From positions 88,551,583 to 88,615,582 of the forward strand of contig CM076193.1 of NCBI GenBank assembly GCA_038277395.1: a stretch of 64,000 nucleotides of DNA, given 5' to 3'. Origin of the DNA: Dryocosmus kuriphilus (Eukaryota; Arthropoda; Insecta; Hymenoptera; Cynipidae). The position numbers were made by a program, and so were the translations under genes. The notes below the pieces were generated by a model. It did not search any database. It was not told the DNA's origin and saw only the letters and a list, made by a program, of their open reading frames with translations. Within the stretch, counting starts at the first letter, position 1. The number at the start of each line of letters is the position of its first letter. Shown piece by piece: positions 35,013 to 46,478 of the stretch.

Positions 35013-36265
35013 TTTTTTTCTTCAAATTTGATAAAAATATGTATATGCTTGGTATTCAAAAGCAAGGAAACCAAAAAGAGTGGTTAATTGACTGAAAATT
35101 CGGATTTTCTTGAAAAAAAATATGCTGTAAGGATACAAGGTTGGGAGTCTAAACGAAAGCCGTAAAAATTATTCATCTCATCTCACTAGAAGTTTATAAA
35201 ACCTTTATGAGTCATTTAGAAGGAAACAATATAATATTAGAAAATCTAGCTTTGGTACTATGTCTTCAATGCAGAGCTCTACAATCATCCGTTTTGTGCT
35301 ACTTTTAGTTCTCATTTAACAAACATAATCACATGTATATCACAAGCATTTCCCGCGTATCGACCAGCACCCAAAATGGAGGTTGCATATTCCCACCTAA
35401 TTTAATACCTTATTACTGATGGGGCCCGACCAATGTGAGCGTGGATTACGCCGTATTACCGGTAATTACGGTCATGACCTTAAAAGTTTCAAAAAGTCAG
35501 TAAAACTAACTTTTTAAAGTGATAATAAGTTTTTGACTAATTTTTTGTGGACAAAATAATAATCTGTTCGTTTAAAAGTTGTACAATTATATCTGTCCAC
35601 AAAGTACTGATTATACCAAAAAATCAGACATATGAGAAACATAACCTCAAACCTTAGCTTAAGGCAGTGGGAAAATTTGAAAATCTATTACTTATATGTT
35701 TCTTCATATTTATTTTTCATGTAATTAAATTGTTTCCACAGGTGAAAAAGAATGTAGAATACTTATGAACAGTTTTTTGTAATACTTTATATCATACTTT
35801 AGTCAATAATTAGGTTTCTTTATGTAATTATAAAAAGTGAAATAAAAATAATATTTGCTGAGTTATTTATTTTTAAGTTGATGTGCAATTTTTGAAGGTG
35901 GTTGCAAATAAAAAATATACTGAAATGATAATCAAAAGTGAGCAATTAAAAATTGGAAGTTTTCATAAATTTTGTGCACATGTTTTTCTAAATGAAGACT
36001 AGTTTTAGTACTAATATAAAAGTTTTGTTTATCGTGAATATATGAGCAGTGAAAATAACATAAATGATTTTCATAATAATAATTATTATGTTTTTCTGAA
36101 GGCTATTTCACAGAAAAAACAATAGATAATGTTTACATCGATTCCAGGTAAAAGACTCGCTGCTGCAACACAAATTAACCTTGAAGGTTAAACATCAGAC
36201 GAAACGAAGATAATTTCGCGTTTTTAACTTGGCCTCGATAATCTTTCACCTCATTCCCAATAAAC
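35013..36265. other. No gene recognised
   Basis: AT-rich unique sequence without supported features. Confidence 0.5.
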
Positions 36266-36545
36266 ACTCCCTTCTGAAAGGCATCTTAAAGATGTCTTTG
36301 ACAAGAAGCCTTCAAGAAAATCTAAACGTCTTCCAGAAGAGTTCTTATAGCATTATCAGAAAGTCAGCTTTAAGTAAGGTGACTTTAAGAACACTTTCTG
36401 AAGATCACTTGTAAATATGATTTCTTTAAAAGTTCTTATCGTTCGATTTCTTTAAGAAATCATTAATAGGTTTTATTTTAGAATTCTTTATAAAAGACAT
36501 CTTAAAGAAGTGAATTCAGATTTCTTTAAGAATTCTCAATATTTC
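36266..36545. promoter_or_regulatory. CACTA-like left terminus with TTCTTTAAGAA subterminal repeats
   Basis: CACTCCCTTCTGAAAGGC at 36266 is followed by at least eight degenerate copies, in both orientations, of TTCTTTAAGA/TCTTAAAGA (for example near 36287, 36420, 36448, 36491, 36521). CACT-starting ends with clustered short subterminal repeats are the layout of CACTA (En/Spm) elements, where they bind the transposase. The matching right end was not found, so this is a candidate left end. Confidence 0.45.
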
Positions 36546-37398
36546 AATATATATAATCAATTTTGGCGTGGCGGCCGGATCGATCGATGCGAATTCGCGA
36601 AGTAATTAATAAATAATTTAATTAATTTGCGTCGAAGCTTCTCATTACTGATATACAAGTAAAGTATGAATTAATCATAATTATCAAAAATGTATTTAAA
36701 TATTTAGCAATATAAACAATGTGTACCTAAGCAATTAATAAAATTTCATAACCTAAAAATGATTTATAATTATGAAAGATTGTATAAATTTTAAAAATCT
36801 TAATTTGATTGTAAATATTTATTTATTAACATACGTGATATGCGCATATATTGATAATTGATATAAATATATTTCATTAAGATGAACCGTAGTCTCTAAA
36901 CTATATAATTGTGTCACTATTTTCAGTATAATATACCGTATATATGTATGTACAAATAAACATCATTTATTCTAAACACTTTCTAATTTTAATTTATTGC
37001 TTAATTTTGATTCATGTTCTGCACTTTTCACTAGTACTTCTCTCTTAATTATAAATGTAATGGTATAGCAAATAATACATGTTTAATACTTTAATTTACT
37101 TTCATTAAATAATAATTTATTTTTTATAAGCTAATAATGAATATATTAACATTCATGTAGTTCAATAAATTACTGTGATCAATTAATATAAAGTTTATTA
37201 ATTTTACAGGTACTTTCAATAGCTGCTGCTTTCAACATCGATAGAACTTGAAAATTGAAAAAGCTGCCTGCCGAAACAAATCAGGATATTTTAAAGGTGA
37301 ATTAAAGCATTAACCCATTTATTTTGTTTATTTAAAGTAAAGTAAATAACATTTTTTTATAAAGCAAAGAAAAAGTTTCGATAACATATGTACAAGTT
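36546..37398 (+). other. Probable 5' untranslated/intron region of the CACTA-like gene
   Basis: AT-rich. A possible acceptor (AATTTTACAG at about 37209) lies 190 bp before the start codon. Confidence 0.3.
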
Positions 37399-39537
37399 AT
37401 GGATAGAAAACCATTTTTGAATCTTTCTGCAAAACAACAGAAAAGACGGCTATTTAAAGCTTTTAATGAAACTTTAAGAGAAATATTAGTGGAAAGTACA
37501 GAACATGAGCCAAAATTAAGCAATAATTTAGAATTAGAAAGTAGTTTAGAAAATGAAGTTTTAGTATCTGAACATGATAATAGTGACGAAATTAGTTTAG
37601 AGAATTATACTGTTCATGCTGATGAAATGTATTTATCAGATACTGATTTTGAAAATACACTAGATACTGCTGATAGTATTAGTACAGATGTTAGTTATAG
37701 TGATGATGAAAATATTGATGAGTTTGATAGGATTAACGATAATTATGATTTCTATGATGTTCAGATTAATAGTATAGATAGTGATCTCAAGGATCAAGAA
37801 GAAGCGAATTTAACAGACTTTTTACGTCAATGGGCTTTAAAATTTCAAATAAGGCAGATAGCATTATCGGAATTATTGAAAGGATTACAAAAATTTAATC
37901 ACCCTGAACTACCAAGTGATGCAAGGACTCTCCTTCGTACTCCTAAAAAAATTAATATTGCTCCTCTTGGCTCAGGCTCTTACTGTCACTATGGGTTAGA
38001 GAAGGGATTGATTGAACAATTGAAATGTCTTCGACAGAATAGTATCCCCAAAGAAATACTGTTACACCTGAATATTGATGGTTTGCCACTTTCTAAAAGT
38101 TCACCAAGCCAGGTTTGGCCAATTCTTCTTAAAATTGTAAATTATCCCCTTGGTCCATGTGTGCCTTTTGTTGTAGGTATTTATCATGGTGATGGAAAGC
38201 CTAAAGATGTAAATTTGTATTTAGAACCAATGATTTTAGAGTATATAGAGTTGCATAACACAGGATTAATATTCGGTAAGCAGCGGCACACAGTTTCCAT
38301 TAAATTATTCGCAGCAGACACTGCTGCAAGAAATTATATAACATGCTTTCCTCCTCATAATAGTAGATGCGGAAGATGCATACAATCTGGTGAAACAATT
38401 AAGCATAGGCGTGTCTTTTTAGAAAATAACTCTGCTTTAAGAAACGATGAAAATTTCAGATTTAATGTCCCACTTAATTATCAAAATTTAGTATCCCCTT
38501 TGGAAGGAATAATAAGTTTAAGTAGACAAATTCCACTAGATCCTATGCATCTTTCGGATGAAGGAGTAGGAAAAAAGCATATAAATCTTTTCTTAAATTT
38601 GTATGGTGTTGATAGTGCAGATGCAAAATTCAGAATTAAAATGTTAAATGATCAATACCTTTCTTTTAAAGAATGGGTTCCTAATGACTTTGTTCGCAAG
38701 ACAAGATCTATAAGTGAAGTCAATAGATTTAAAGCAACAGAACTTCGAATGGTTACTTTATACACCGGTCCAGTTTTGTTTCAAAATAATGTACCTGATA
38801 ATTTAATGTATCATTTTAATATACTAAATTGTGCATTACGTATTTTATACGACCCAGATGAATGTTTTAAAAATAATGCATGTGCTAAAGAATTGTTAAT
38901 AACTTATATTGATCTTATGAAAACTTTTTATGGTAATCATCATGTAGTTTACAATGTTCATAATTTGTTGCATCTTCCAGATGATGTCTTACGATTTGGT
39001 CCACTTGATTCATTTAGTGTTATAGATTTTGAAAATCATCTTCAAGCGATTAAGAAGCTAGTTCGTAAGGGGTCATTTGTTTTGAAACAAATTATGAACA
39101 GACTTAATGAAAAGTCACAGCTAAAAGTAGCTAATAGAAGTAATCAAATTGCACAAAGTTACCCAATTTTGAAAAATTGTATCGTTCAAGAACTTCCTGA
39201 AGGTTACAGTAGTGCTCATAAGTCCATTGAATTTGCTACTTTTGTGTTAACAAATTTGAAACCTAATAATTGCTGTTATATCCAGGATAAAACTATTGTT
39301 ATTATAAAAAATATTTGTTATTACAATGATACACCAGTAATTCTTGGTTTCAAATACTTAGATTGTCATGGCATAAATAATTATCCAATCGATTCTCAAA
39401 TAATAGGTATTTGTAAAGCACAAGTTTTATCCAGTGAACTCGAAGCATGGCCAATCGATACTATCATCAGAAAAGGATTTCACATTTTTTATAAAAATTT
39501 CTTTTATATTTTTCCTATTTTACATAGCAGTATTTAA
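37399..39537 (+). CDS. CACTA-like (En/Spm superfamily) transposase, intact
   Basis: A single uninterrupted frame of 712 codons, the only long intact gene in the window. Residues ~30-150 are acidic and Ser-rich. The catalytic-type region holds LHLNIDGLPLSKSSPSQVWP (Asp ~227), then GKQRHTVSIKLFAADTAARN (Asp ~307), a Cys cluster (SRCGRCIQSGE, ~322-331), IPLDPMHLSDEGVGKK (~378-393) and, near the C terminus, GPLDSFSVIDFENHLQAIKK (Glu ~545). These landmarks match the invertebrate transposase-domain proteins related to plant CACTA transposases. D227, D307 and E545 are candidate catalytic residues by position only. The start is the first Met, preceded by AT-rich sequence. Candidate subterminal repeats lie 0.9-1.1 kb upstream and a spliced companion gene follows 190 bp downstream. 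A domesticated host gene is an alternative if no right end exists. Confidence 0.8.
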   Translation: MDRKPFLNLSAKQQKRRLFKAFNETLREILVESTEHEPKLSNNLELESSLENEVLVSEHDNSDEISLENYTVHADEMYLSDTDFENTLDTADSISTDVSYSDDENIDEFDRINDNYDFYDVQINSIDSDLKDQEEANLTDFLRQWALKFQIRQIALSELLKGLQKFNHPELPSDARTLLRTPKKINIAPLGSGSYCHYGLEKGLIEQLKCLRQNSIPKEILLHLNIDGLPLSKSSPSQVWPILLKIVNYPLGPCVPFVVGIYHGDGKPKDVNLYLEPMILEYIELHNTGLIFGKQRHTVSIKLFAADTAARNYITCFPPHNSRCGRCIQSGETIKHRRVFLENNSALRNDENFRFNVPLNYQNLVSPLEGIISLSRQIPLDPMHLSDEGVGKKHINLFLNLYGVDSADAKFRIKMLNDQYLSFKEWVPNDFVRKTRSISEVNRFKATELRMVTLYTGPVLFQNNVPDNLMYHFNILNCALRILYDPDECFKNNACAKELLITYIDLMKTFYGNHHVVYNVHNLLHLPDDVLRFGPLDSFSVIDFENHLQAIKKLVRKGSFVLKQIMNRLNEKSQLKVANRSNQIAQSYPILKNCIVQELPEGYSSAHKSIEFATFVLTNLKPNNCCYIQDKTIVIIKNICYYNDTPVILGFKYLDCHGINNYPIDSQIIGICKAQVLSSELEAWPIDTIIRKGFHIFYKNFFYIFPILHSSI

Positions 39538-39728
39538 CTTTGTTAGAAATCATTAAACCTCAAATATATATTCATTTAGATGAAAAGATTCAAAAAAAAA
39601 TAATTATTACTTAAATTCAATTCATGTATTTTTAGATTCCAATTCATTAATTTTTCAATTAAAAATTTTTAATTAAAATAAGAATTGTAAGTTGTACAAT
39701 ATACACTGTACGTCATTTTATTTTCAGC

Positions 39729-40566
39729 AACAGACAACATCAGACAGAACAACCGATCATGCAGCACAAAAATCAACAGTCCAAGCAGACACCTCATATT
39801 ATAAGACAACATTCAGCCTCAAACATTATGGGTATAAAGAGAGTTCAGCAGGTGCAAAATATAAATACAGCAACGAGGCTTATAAAAGTTATAAGAAATG
39901 AGAAGTCAGTTTTGCCTGCTATTACACCCAATTCACTGCAGAAGAACCAAACGTTCCATTTTGTAAAACGTACCTGCGGTAGTAGTCAGGCCACTACTTC
40001 TAAGCGCACTCAAGAAGGTAACTATTTTATATTACTTCAGTAGTAGGGTAATCAATATCAAAATGTGGAGGTCAAACAATTTAACAATCTAAAACGTTTT
40101 TTTTCGAGGTAAATTATTGTAATTTATTTATTAGATTATAATTTTTTTATTAACATTAATTCATATTTTTAATCAAATAATTTTATCATGTGTTCCGATA
40201 TAGATAAACCATCGGGTAATTTTAAAGCACAGTCTACTGTAAATTTACCAACACATAATAATATTCTTCTACCCACCACAAAATCATCAGGAGCAATGGT
40301 TTCTGAAAATGAAAGCTTTATTACAAATGAATTAACAGAAAATGGTACAAATAAAAATCTGTCACCACCTGCAGTCATTTTCGAATCTCAATTCTTGCAA
40401 CAGTTTAATGATGGTAAATATTTCTGTTAATAAAGTTTTCTACTGTACTATTATTTAATACTATTTTGCATTTTTAGAAATAGATGGTTATCAAGACGAT
40501 CAAACTGAAGAGAATTTTATAGAAGAAAATATTGTGAATAATTCAACTCATACTCATACTCATTGA
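39729..40566 (+). CDS. Companion gene of the CACTA-like element, spliced, function unknown
   Basis: After an acceptor (ATTTTATTTTCAG, ending 39728) one frame is open to a donor at about 40018 (CAAGAAG|GTAACT), rich in Gln, Asn, Thr and Lys (PIMQHKNQQSKQTPHIIRQH). A second coding stretch (~40187-40412, DKPSGNFKAQSTVNLPTHNN) ends at a donor GATG|GTAAAT. A third exon after CATTTTTAG (40480) reads DGYQDDQTEENFIEEN and ends with a His/Thr tail and TGA at 40566. The middle acceptor is uncertain. CACTA elements often carry a second, DNA-binding gene beside the transposase, which would fit this basic, polar protein. That role is inference. Confidence 0.4.
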
Positions 40567-41352
40567 AATATTAAGTGCATTTAATCCTAAAGCTCCTGCA
40601 TAACTATCATTTTATTACTTAAATTGAAACTTTCCCCGACAACACGGCCAACTGCTGCCGATTTTTCTCGGCGTCTTCAACAGGAGATAAATACTTATAC
40701 GACTTCTTTAACACGATGAAAATTTCAGAATATGTTGTCAAAGGTTGTTGGTTTAGAATAGGTGTACAAACATTTTTTTTAAGAAAAAGGAAAAAATTTG
40801 AAAAATGGAAAACTGAAAATTCGGCCAACTAGCCCCGGGCTCCCCTACTTGTAACGAGTTAGTACCCGACACTGTGTTCTTATTACACGCAGTTTTCTGT
40901 GAATTAAACAAATTTCAAATGATGAGGTTGTAAATATTCTTTAACTTATAAAAATATAAAAATTTGTATTAGGCATAAATTATTGAAAATATACTGCAAA
41001 AATGATTACTTCTATAAAGTATCAATGTTTAATATAGATAGCTTTATTAATACCGAAAATTTACCAGTTTCGTTCAAATAAAAAATTTTTTAATTTTGAG
41101 ATTGTAAACACTTTTTTAAACTTACTTTTGAGACATCAACATTTTAAAACTTATATACTTTAATAATTCTAACGTCTTATTAGCTAATTTTTTATATACA
41201 AAAATTTTGTCAAATTTTCTTACGCAAACTGTAATAATTTAATAATTGAGATGGAAAAATTTTAATTAATAAGTTATTGAAATGTTTGAAACCGAAAAAT
41301 TGCCGGTGAAACGGGGCACATGCATTTTTAGACGGCCCTGATAATAAGTACC
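40567..41352. other. No gene recognised
   Basis: AT-rich. The expected right end of the CACTA-like element (inverse of GGGAGTG with TCTTAAAGA repeats) is not visible here. Confidence 0.45.
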
Positions 41353-41355
41353 TTA

Positions 41356-41518
41356 GGGGCCGTCCATAAATTACGTAAGGGGGGGGGGGGGGGGGGGCCA
41401 AATCTTACGACCACGTTAAAGTTACATGCATTTATTATAGAAAAACCCTTACTGGGGGGGGGGGGGGGGGGTGTCTTAAATTCCAAAAATGTGCCTTACG
41501 TAATTTATGGACGGCCCC
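41356..41518. mobile_element. 163-bp MITE with GGGGCCGTCCATAAATTACG TIRs
   Basis: Perfect terminal inverted repeats (about 24 bp, ending ...TTTATGGACGGCCCC at 41518) enclose two poly-G runs. TTA flanks both ends (41353-41355, 41519-41521). This terminus is a common MITE type in insect genomes as I recall it. No coding content. Confidence 0.9.
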
Positions 41519-41521
41519 TTA

Positions 41522-42714
41522 TAAGCGAGACTTTTTACGAATGTTCTCAGCGAGAATAGCAGAAAGGCTTTAGGTTTAGAATAAGTTAGTTAGGTAGTAA
41601 TAAGGTTGGGTTCGAAGCCGCAGCGATTATAAATTTTAATAGCGTTTAACCGTGCGATTATAAATAATAATAAGTAATAAATACTACAAAATTTTTTTCC
41701 GTTGAAAATCAGTCATTATTTTAGAGAACTAGTTCTCTAAAATGTAACAGCTGCTCCAATAGATTGTATATTGTTTCCAGTTTAAGATTTTCTACAACTA
41801 CCTATTCTACAAATTTTATATCGCGTGCTCCAATAGACGTTATATCGCCTCGATCTTTAAATTTTATAGAATTTTTCGACAAGTTTTCGTACTATAATTC
41901 ATCATATTGTACAATCAAAATGGTTTTAACTTTTAATAAACTACCCTTCATATCCGCTACTCTAGAACTAGATCCTCAAAGTTTAATGAAATACTTTTTC
42001 CGTGCGCTCTTTTAAACTGAATAGGACAAATTGTATTAAGGTATTATAAGCATGAATTCATGCAAAGACCTATCTATACGAAGAACACACAGAAGACAGT
42101 TAAAGACGCTCCAACTTCACATTGATCAACTGAATGCGTGTGAAACTAACCTATCGGACCTCTCTATTTTTTATACTTTTAGGGCTCTCCTTCAAAAACT
42201 AAATGGCAAAAACTTCTGAATTATTCACAGAACCTCTGTGTTGTGTTCTTCTATGGTTTTCTCGTTTTTAAAAAAAATCGTAAAAAAAGTTTAGCCGCTA
42301 AGGTAAACTATGTGGCATTTTCGATACCTTTGGTAGGGGTTTACGTGCATAATGTGCTAATTTCAATTTCAGTTATCTCAACTTCGGAATAGTCAACCAC
42401 TTTCTAACTGCACAGACAGGTAGCATCTTGATGAATCTATATTCCAAATTTGAGAAAATTCCTAAGAAAACGACTTCATCTTTATAATACCTTAATCGAG
42501 TCGGTCATATTCTACCCAAGTGGGAAATATGCGATTGGACCAATATTGCGAGATCAATATTGAAAATTAATATTATCTTTTGTTATTGATTACAAAGAAA
42601 CTTCAATAATGTAGTACTGATATAATTGTTATTTAATTTAATATTTGTAATTTATTATTTATTAATGGTCTAATTAATTTCGAGAAATCTTCTTATGCCT
42701 ATGTATACCCAGGT
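41522..42714. other. No gene recognised
   Basis: An 83-codon plus frame at 41764-42015 begins in an ACA/TATATCG-containing duplicated context (CTCCAATAGA occurs twice, 41754 and 41829). It has no family match I can name. Confidence 0.4.
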
Positions 42715-43885
42715 GCGAAATTCGGTCGGCTGCCAGAGCTTGACCAGCGGCCCAAAGTCGGCCCTACTCTGGCAACCGATCTACGGTAACTAGAGTTCGG
42801 CCGACTTAGGTGTTTTCAAACTGCCGTGGTCCCACCGACGTTGGCAACCAACGTCAGCGGCAGTCAAAAAGCCGACTGTCGGACCAATTTTGGTGGAACT
42901 TTGGGCCGACAATCGGATAAACTGTGGCAGATTAGTCGGTACGACCGTAAGAATGCGGTCGGTACGACTGTAGGACCGCCGACATAACATTGGCTTGTAC
43001 AAGTCACCACGATGCACCCGACGGTCGGCCGAACCCTGGCCCAAATATGGGCCGACCGTCGGATATACTGTGGTTTATTGTTTTAAAAAGACCGTGAAAA
43101 TACGGTCGGCCCAACTCTGGGCGACGGTTGGCCCGACTGTCGGCGTAATATTATTTGATGCAAGTAACCTTACTGCGCCGGACCGGCTCAACTCTGTCCC
43201 ACGGTTGGGCGGATAGTCAGGTATACTCTGTCGAATTGATTTAAAATGATCACAATAGTACGGGCGCGTTTCCGCCAGGTGGCTCGCGGTAAAAGTGAGC
43301 CACAAGTGAAATCAGGCTTCGGGTTTATAAGCAGACGATTGGCAGATGGCTTTACCAAGGAGATACCGAGCTATTGTCTTGCGGACGGTGGAAGAAGACG
43401 TCGCGTCAGCTTGCTAGTTGGGCCGAACATTGATTTATTAAGTTGCATCAATGTTTACTGTCGATGTTTCCCCAAATTTGGAAACCAGTGGTGTGTCAAC
43501 TTCGGTTCCATGGTTGGATGAACCTTTTTAACCATTGTCGGGCCAGCTGTGGAAAATAGACGGGCTTGCGTTATCATTACAATAGCTGGGCAGACCATTG
43601 GTTCCCAACGGCGGCCCAATCTTTGGTTGCCAAGGATGGCCTGACGCTTCTTGCCAATGTTGATCAACTTTGAAAATGTAGGTTGGCACCACATTGTTTC
43701 CCAAGGTTGGGCCTGCTTTATTTTCATATATGATCCATCTTTGGGATCAAATGTCGGGCCGACGTTGAGATGTCAAAGGCGGTTGACCGTTATCATTTAG
43801 CTGGTTGGCCTGACCAGTGGCGCACAAAGTTGCAGAGACCGTCCCACGGTTGGCCCGACCGTGGGCCGACGGTCAATTCGCACCT
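42715..43885. repeat. Long degenerate GC-rich minisatellite (GTCGGCCCAACTNTGGCCGA type)
   Basis: Short (about 20-30 bp) and larger diverged units alternate GTCGG, GGCCGAC, TTGGCCCGAC and CAACGTTGG on both strands, interspersed with AT-rich bits. It is the same class as 1495-1702. Frames at 42790-43044, 42995-43305, 43246-43521 and 43455-43727 follow the repeat. Confidence 0.8.
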
Positions 43886-45290
43886 GAGTAGTTTACACTG
43901 ATCGTTACGTTAAGAAAAATTAATTCTGCAAAAAAGAATTATTAATAATGTAACTTTATAGTAAAAAGTGATTTTTCAAATGACGCTAGAGAAAGCTATA
44001 TTCAAAAATTAAGCGAGGAATGGAGATCAAAGTCGGTCGTTAGGAGGTTCTTTCGCAAAATGAAAAACCGCATTTCTAACTGATTTTGAAAAATATTGTA
44101 GAGGAAATGTATGTCTGTGTTCAGAAAAAGTTTTAGCATCGCTTATCGGACTTTTTATTAATAAAACAAGTTTTGCAAATTCGAGTTTTTGTACAGTAGC
44201 TTATGAGGTAACGTTATTTTCACTGATACGCATAAGATACAGAATCACTTATAAACCGGATTCGTAAATAAAAAACGAAGGAAAAGTACTTTGAACATCG
44301 AACTTTATAATGGCATCAACAAAATAGTAGGTTACCGGACTTTCAGAGAAGATATTACATGTGGAATATGTAAAATCCACCTCAAAATCGCATTAAACAG
44401 CAAGCATCGTAAGAATGGCAACATCGCACTCGATCAGAATAGTGTTATATATATAATAATTATGTTTCGTACAATTAATACAAGTTAATTTTAACTTATA
44501 TAGTAAAGTGAAAAGTCAATGAACGTTATTCGGGTAGGGCCCTCAAACAGGCACCTAAAAAATCCAGACCTGTGCGAAAGAACCTCCGTAAGTGCAGAAT
44601 CTTTCCGCACGATAATCGTGAGCTTGCGCCGAAAGTGCGGTCAGGTAAAGCGGAGACTGTGAACACTGAGCTGCAAATCGTATGACCATGGTTGCAGAAG
44701 ACGTTGCACGAGGAAAAGGTTCAGTGGCCTCGAAGTACTTCGTCTCGGGCTCGTGTAATGGCTTCGATGATGGCATACCGACTTGTATCCGTCGGCCAAG
44801 GCCATTAATATTCCTGTCTTTCTGGTAAGGAAATTTATATTCCCTTCTTGAATTTTTAAATTACTTTTGATAAAATTGATTTAGACAATCAAAATTTTAG
44901 TCCAAAATCAATGATGTTCAGAATTTCCAAATGCTGATGAGCACTCTGTTCGGCACGAGAAATAATAACACCATAGGTTTCTTTCACAACATGTAAGGTC
45001 AAGTTTATTGTGACCAATCTCAACAAGGTTACAATAAAATTCACGAAACCAACGATTTTTATTCAGAGAGAAATCGAATAACCAAACGATATTGGTAATC
45101 GAGCGAATGAACGAACTTTTTGTTTCACTATACACTCGTATCACGAGACAACGGAAAAACGAATTCAAATGCGACTTGATTCACGCTTCTTAACTCACCC
45201 CACCAATCATTCACATACACAGAATCCACATAGTCTCTACCCTAGAGCTCTGGAGGCTCAGTTTCACGCCGGGATATCATACTTAAATTT
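43886..45290. other. No gene recognised; GC-richer patch 44560-44800
   Basis: The patch keeps frames open on both strands (minus 44555-44776; plus reading RPVRKNLRKCRIFPHDNREL) but I recognise neither. The rest is AT-rich. Confidence 0.4.
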
Positions 45291-46478
45291 CTACATTCTC
45301 ATCTTAGATTTATGCAAAATTTGACTCTTGCAGTTTTCATCAAATCTCCACGTTTTGGGATCCCCTGAGTGAGAAAAAAAAAACGGTTTTTACGACGGTG
45401 TCTGTCTGTCTGTTGTTGTTGCTGGCGTCGTCGTTGTCAATGTCTTTTCCCACGATAACTTTCGAAGGACTAATCGGATTGGATTTCACATTGGCATACT
45501 TCTTTAAGGCGTAAAAAGTAAGGACGAGTTCGTTAACCAGCGCTTTTTGACCAACGGTTATGGTTTTATCCATCAAAAACAGTCTTTAGAAAACCAAAAA
45601 ATCTATTTTCCGGCTAAACTATGCGATACAAAAAAAATAGAGAGTGAAATTGTTCATCTCAAAAAAATCTACAAATTTTGTATTAACCATTTTTTGATAA
45701 AATGCACGGTTTTTGTTTTAATCGAGAAAACGTTATTAAAAATAAAAAATTCAAATTTCGTGCCAACTATGCACGATAAGAAAAAAATGATAATGAACAA
45801 AGTTGTTCACCTTAAAAATATCTACAAATTTGCTCTCTATCAATTTTTTGTAAAGACGCATAGTTTTTGAGTTATTCGTGAAATATGTTATTAAAAACAA
45901 ACAAATCCACTTTTCAGCAAAACTATGCGAAATACAAGAAAATATTAACAAGCAGAATTGTTCACCTTAAAAAGATCTACAAATTTGCTCAAAACTATTT
46001 TTTGATCCAACGCATAGTTTATTCATGAAACGTATAATAGTTGTTTTAATCAGAAAATACGCTATTATAAAGCTAATAAGAAAGCTATTAAAAGTTATGG
46101 AAAAATCTGCCCGCTACTCAGGCGCATTCTGATCACGTTTCTCACGCTTACACGTCCATTAAAGTATATCAAAAACGTGAATTTCTTAATTTCTGCATAG
46201 TTTGATTGAAAAATGCAATTTTTACATTCTCATCAGAGAAGGTATTACATTTATATAAAATTTGCCGCTTGCAGTTTTCAGCAAATCTCCACGTTTTGAG
46301 ACCCCCTGAGTGAGAAAAAACGATTTGTACGAAAGTGTCTGCTGCTGTTGTAGTTATCGCTGTTGTCGTCGTCGTTGTTGTTGTTGTCTCGTCGTTGTCG
46401 GCATCTGTTCCCACGAAACTTTCGAAGGAATAATCGAATTGCATTTCGCTTTGGCATACTTCAATAAGGCGTAAAAAG
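45291..46478. mobile_element. FB-A copy, part 1 (interrupted by hAT)
   Basis: Contains the central module twice on the minus strand (CCCACGATAACTTTCGAAGG ... CGAGTTCGTTAACCAGCG at about 45450-45545, and again to 46478). Between them are ~150-bp tandem modules (AAAACTATGCG...AAATTTGTAG) and an inner end, ATCTGCCCGCTACTCAGGCG (46112). GTT/GTC-rich triplet runs vary in length between copies. Frames such as 45547-45870 are repeat shadows. Confidence 0.8.

Noticed and set aside
44555..44776. 73-codon minus frame
   Set aside because: Open by GC composition on both strands, no recognisable family.
44936..44970. CTGATGAGCAC...GAGAAA as another hammerhead
   Set aside because: Stem II bases do not pair and no GAAAC with a stem III partner is present.
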